Of a stretch of 25,153 nt of DNA, positions 23,728 through 25,153 are shown one piece after another (the first letter of the stretch is position 1; each line of letters starts with the position of its first letter). The notes below the pieces were generated by a model. That model made no database searches. It saw only the letters and a program-made list of their open reading frames with translations, and had not been told where the DNA came from. Position numbers and translations under genes: made by a program. Source of the stretch: Negativicutes bacterium (GTDB taxonomy: Bacteria > Bacillota_C > Negativicutes > Acidaminococcales > Acidaminococcaceae). Where the stretch lies: the NCBI GenBank assembly GCA_009930275.1, contig RZYP01000021.1, positions 1-25,153 of the forward strand. Reading direction: 5' to 3'.

Positions 23728-24366
23728 TTATTTTTTGAAGGACAAGGCTTTCTGCGGGCACTTTTCCACACACCGGCCGCACTTCAAACAGTCAGGATCA
23801 TTAAAGCCCTCGCTGCTTCCTTTAGCCATATATGGAGTTAACTGCAATGGGCAAACTTTCGTACAAATCTTGCAGCCAATGCAGTAATCAGCAACCATCA
23901 GCGGCAACGGCTTCTTTTTCGCTGCTACCCAATTGGCTAATGTACCCATCGGGCAAAAAGAACACCAAGTACGCTGATGATAAAAGAGTCCCAGCACTAT
24001 GCCTACGAGCGTTGTTATAAAAATAACACGAAGGAATACCATGCCCATAGCGTCAAGATTACCCCACGCGTGATACATTTGCACACTGAAAAGCACCATA
24101 ATTAATATCAAAGCTGCCGTGCGAAATAATTTTGTCCGGAAAAACGCCGGTATCGGCTTTTGCGGAGAAAATTTGGCTAAGATATGGTCATAAAAACTAC
24201 CGCGCGGGCAAAAGTTGCCACACCAAAAACGCCCCTTATAAAACGAAACCAATACCGGAGCAAGCATACAGACAATAGCAAGCAAACCAATTGCAGGGTA
24301 AAATATGCCCACCACTAAAAATACCAATAATCCCCAAAACATGTATGGCTGAAATTTATTATTCAT
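23728..24366 (-). CDS. NapH/YccM-like membrane polyferredoxin
   Basis: The 212-residue protein has about four membrane segments (two near residues 7-43, others near 85-103 and 108-128), two short CxxxCP motifs facing the membrane edge (WCGNFCPRGSF and WCSFCPMGTL), and two C-terminal [4Fe-4S] motifs (CIGCKICTKVCP and CLKCGRCVEKCP). This is the NapH/NosR/RdxA-type electron-transfer fold, which moves electrons between the quinone pool or membrane and a soluble partner. No nap or nos genes are near, so the partner is unknown; proximity to the hydrogenase is suggestive only. An AGGAG site lies 6 bases before the ATG. It is a single gene with its own promoter and terminator. Confidence 0.9.
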   Translation of the reverse strand: MNNKFQPYMFWGLLVFLVVGIFYPAIGLLAIVCMLAPVLVSFYKGRFWCGNFCPRGSFYDHILAKFSPQKPIPAFFRTKLFRTAALILIMVLFSVQMYHAWGNLDAMGMVFLRVIFITTLVGIVLGLFYHQRTWCSFCPMGTLANWVAAKKKPLPLMVADYCIGCKICTKVCPLQLTPYMAKGSSEGFNDPDCLKCGRCVEKCPQKALSFKK

Positions 24367-24424
24367 CTGATCTCCTACCTCACAATTATTCCTTATCCCC
24401 TCTGGTGGGGGATGGGGTATTAAC

Positions 24425-24453
24425 AGTATAACTTACCTGAAAAACAAAGTCAA
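24425..24453 (-). promoter_or_regulatory. Promoter of the NapH-like gene
   Basis: On the minus strand TTGACT (24448-24453) and TATACT (24425-24430) are 17 bases apart, a strong match. The leader contains a G/C-run inverted repeat (ATCCCC at 24395-24400, GGGGAT at 24408-24413), an operator or hairpin candidate. The 305-base gap 24367-24671 holds this promoter and the divergent promoter of the repeat-protein gene, and no convincing gene. Confidence 0.65.
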
Positions 24454-24550
24454 TGCTTCTAATGAATTAAACCAAAACCTCTCTCTTATTTCCACTTCAA
24501 TAGGCAAATTTGTCTCTTCTTCCCTATTTGTCTGAACTTTCAAAATCTTC

Positions 24551-24579
24551 TTGCAAGTCTGCTGTTTATCTGCTAGAAT
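24551..24579 (+). promoter_or_regulatory. Promoter of the Gly-Asn-Asn repeat protein gene
   Basis: TTGCAA (24551-24556) and TAGAAT (24574-24579) are 17 bases apart. The predicted start near 24586 gives a leader of about 85 bases that contains a hairpin (24596-24605 pairing with 24621-24631, one bulge). Confidence 0.55.
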
Positions 24580-24671
24580 CAAAGTAGGGAGGGATACCGT
24601 TTTGGAATGAACTCTATTTACCAACAACGGTTTCAAATAATTAAGTGTTAATCAAAAGGGAGGCGAAAAAA

Positions 24672-25153
<482 letters not shown>

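Overview
The window reads as chromosomal DNA of a diderm anaerobic Firmicute, most plausibly of the class Negativicutes. This placement is an inference from gene mix; no rRNA or other phylogenetic marker is present. A TonB-dependent outer-membrane receptor (so an outer membrane exists) sits beside Firmicute-style genes: an ECF transporter S component, a LytTR two-component system, a YigZ protein, and an [FeFe]-hydrogenase operon typical of fermenters. Ribosome-binding sites are strong AGGAGG-type and GTG/TTG starts are common. No tRNA, rRNA, insertion sequence, prophage or CRISPR array was seen.

Layout. 1-3250 (minus): a compact operon of ECF S component, TonB receptor and a partial SAM methyltransferase behind one good sigma-70-type promoter, probably a cross-envelope uptake route for an unidentified nutrient. 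3389-3768: a small conserved-looking hypothetical gene, a terminator, and a dense group of DnaA-box-like 9-mers. 3848-9252: polyphosphate metabolism, with ppk1 overlapping a degenerate Ppx/GppA-HD paralogue, and an intact Ppx/GppA-HD gene transcribed divergently. 9287-12566 (minus): dinB (Pol IV), a guanine/nucleoside deaminase, an ADP-ribosylglycohydrolase homologue that has lost most metal ligands, and a YigZ-family gene. 12713-15027: a BASS-family transporter converging on a secreted NlpC/P60 SH3 peptidase. 15166-17227: a LytTR response regulator and GHKL histidine kinase. 17394-19838: a solitary MORC/Hsp90-like GHKL ATPase and a universal stress protein. 19922-23413 (minus): a three-gene NAD(P)H-linked [FeFe]-hydrogenase operon whose flavoprotein subunit is unusually short. 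23728-24366 (minus): a NapH-like membrane ferredoxin. 24672 to the end: the start of a secreted protein made of (Gly-Asn-Asn) repeats that runs off the window.

The strongest candidates for something undescribed are: (1) the ADP-ribosylglycohydrolase pseudoenzyme, where metal ligands are replaced selectively while the rest of the fold is preserved; (2) the pair of head-to-head Ppx/GppA-HD paralogues, one intact and one with ruined phosphate-binding motifs and overlapping ppk1; (3) the lone MORC-like ATPase under a promoter whose -10 lies in a perfect palindrome; (4) the (GNN)n exported protein; and (5) the DnaA-box group. No classical defence island is evident. All family assignments were made by reading motifs, without database searches.
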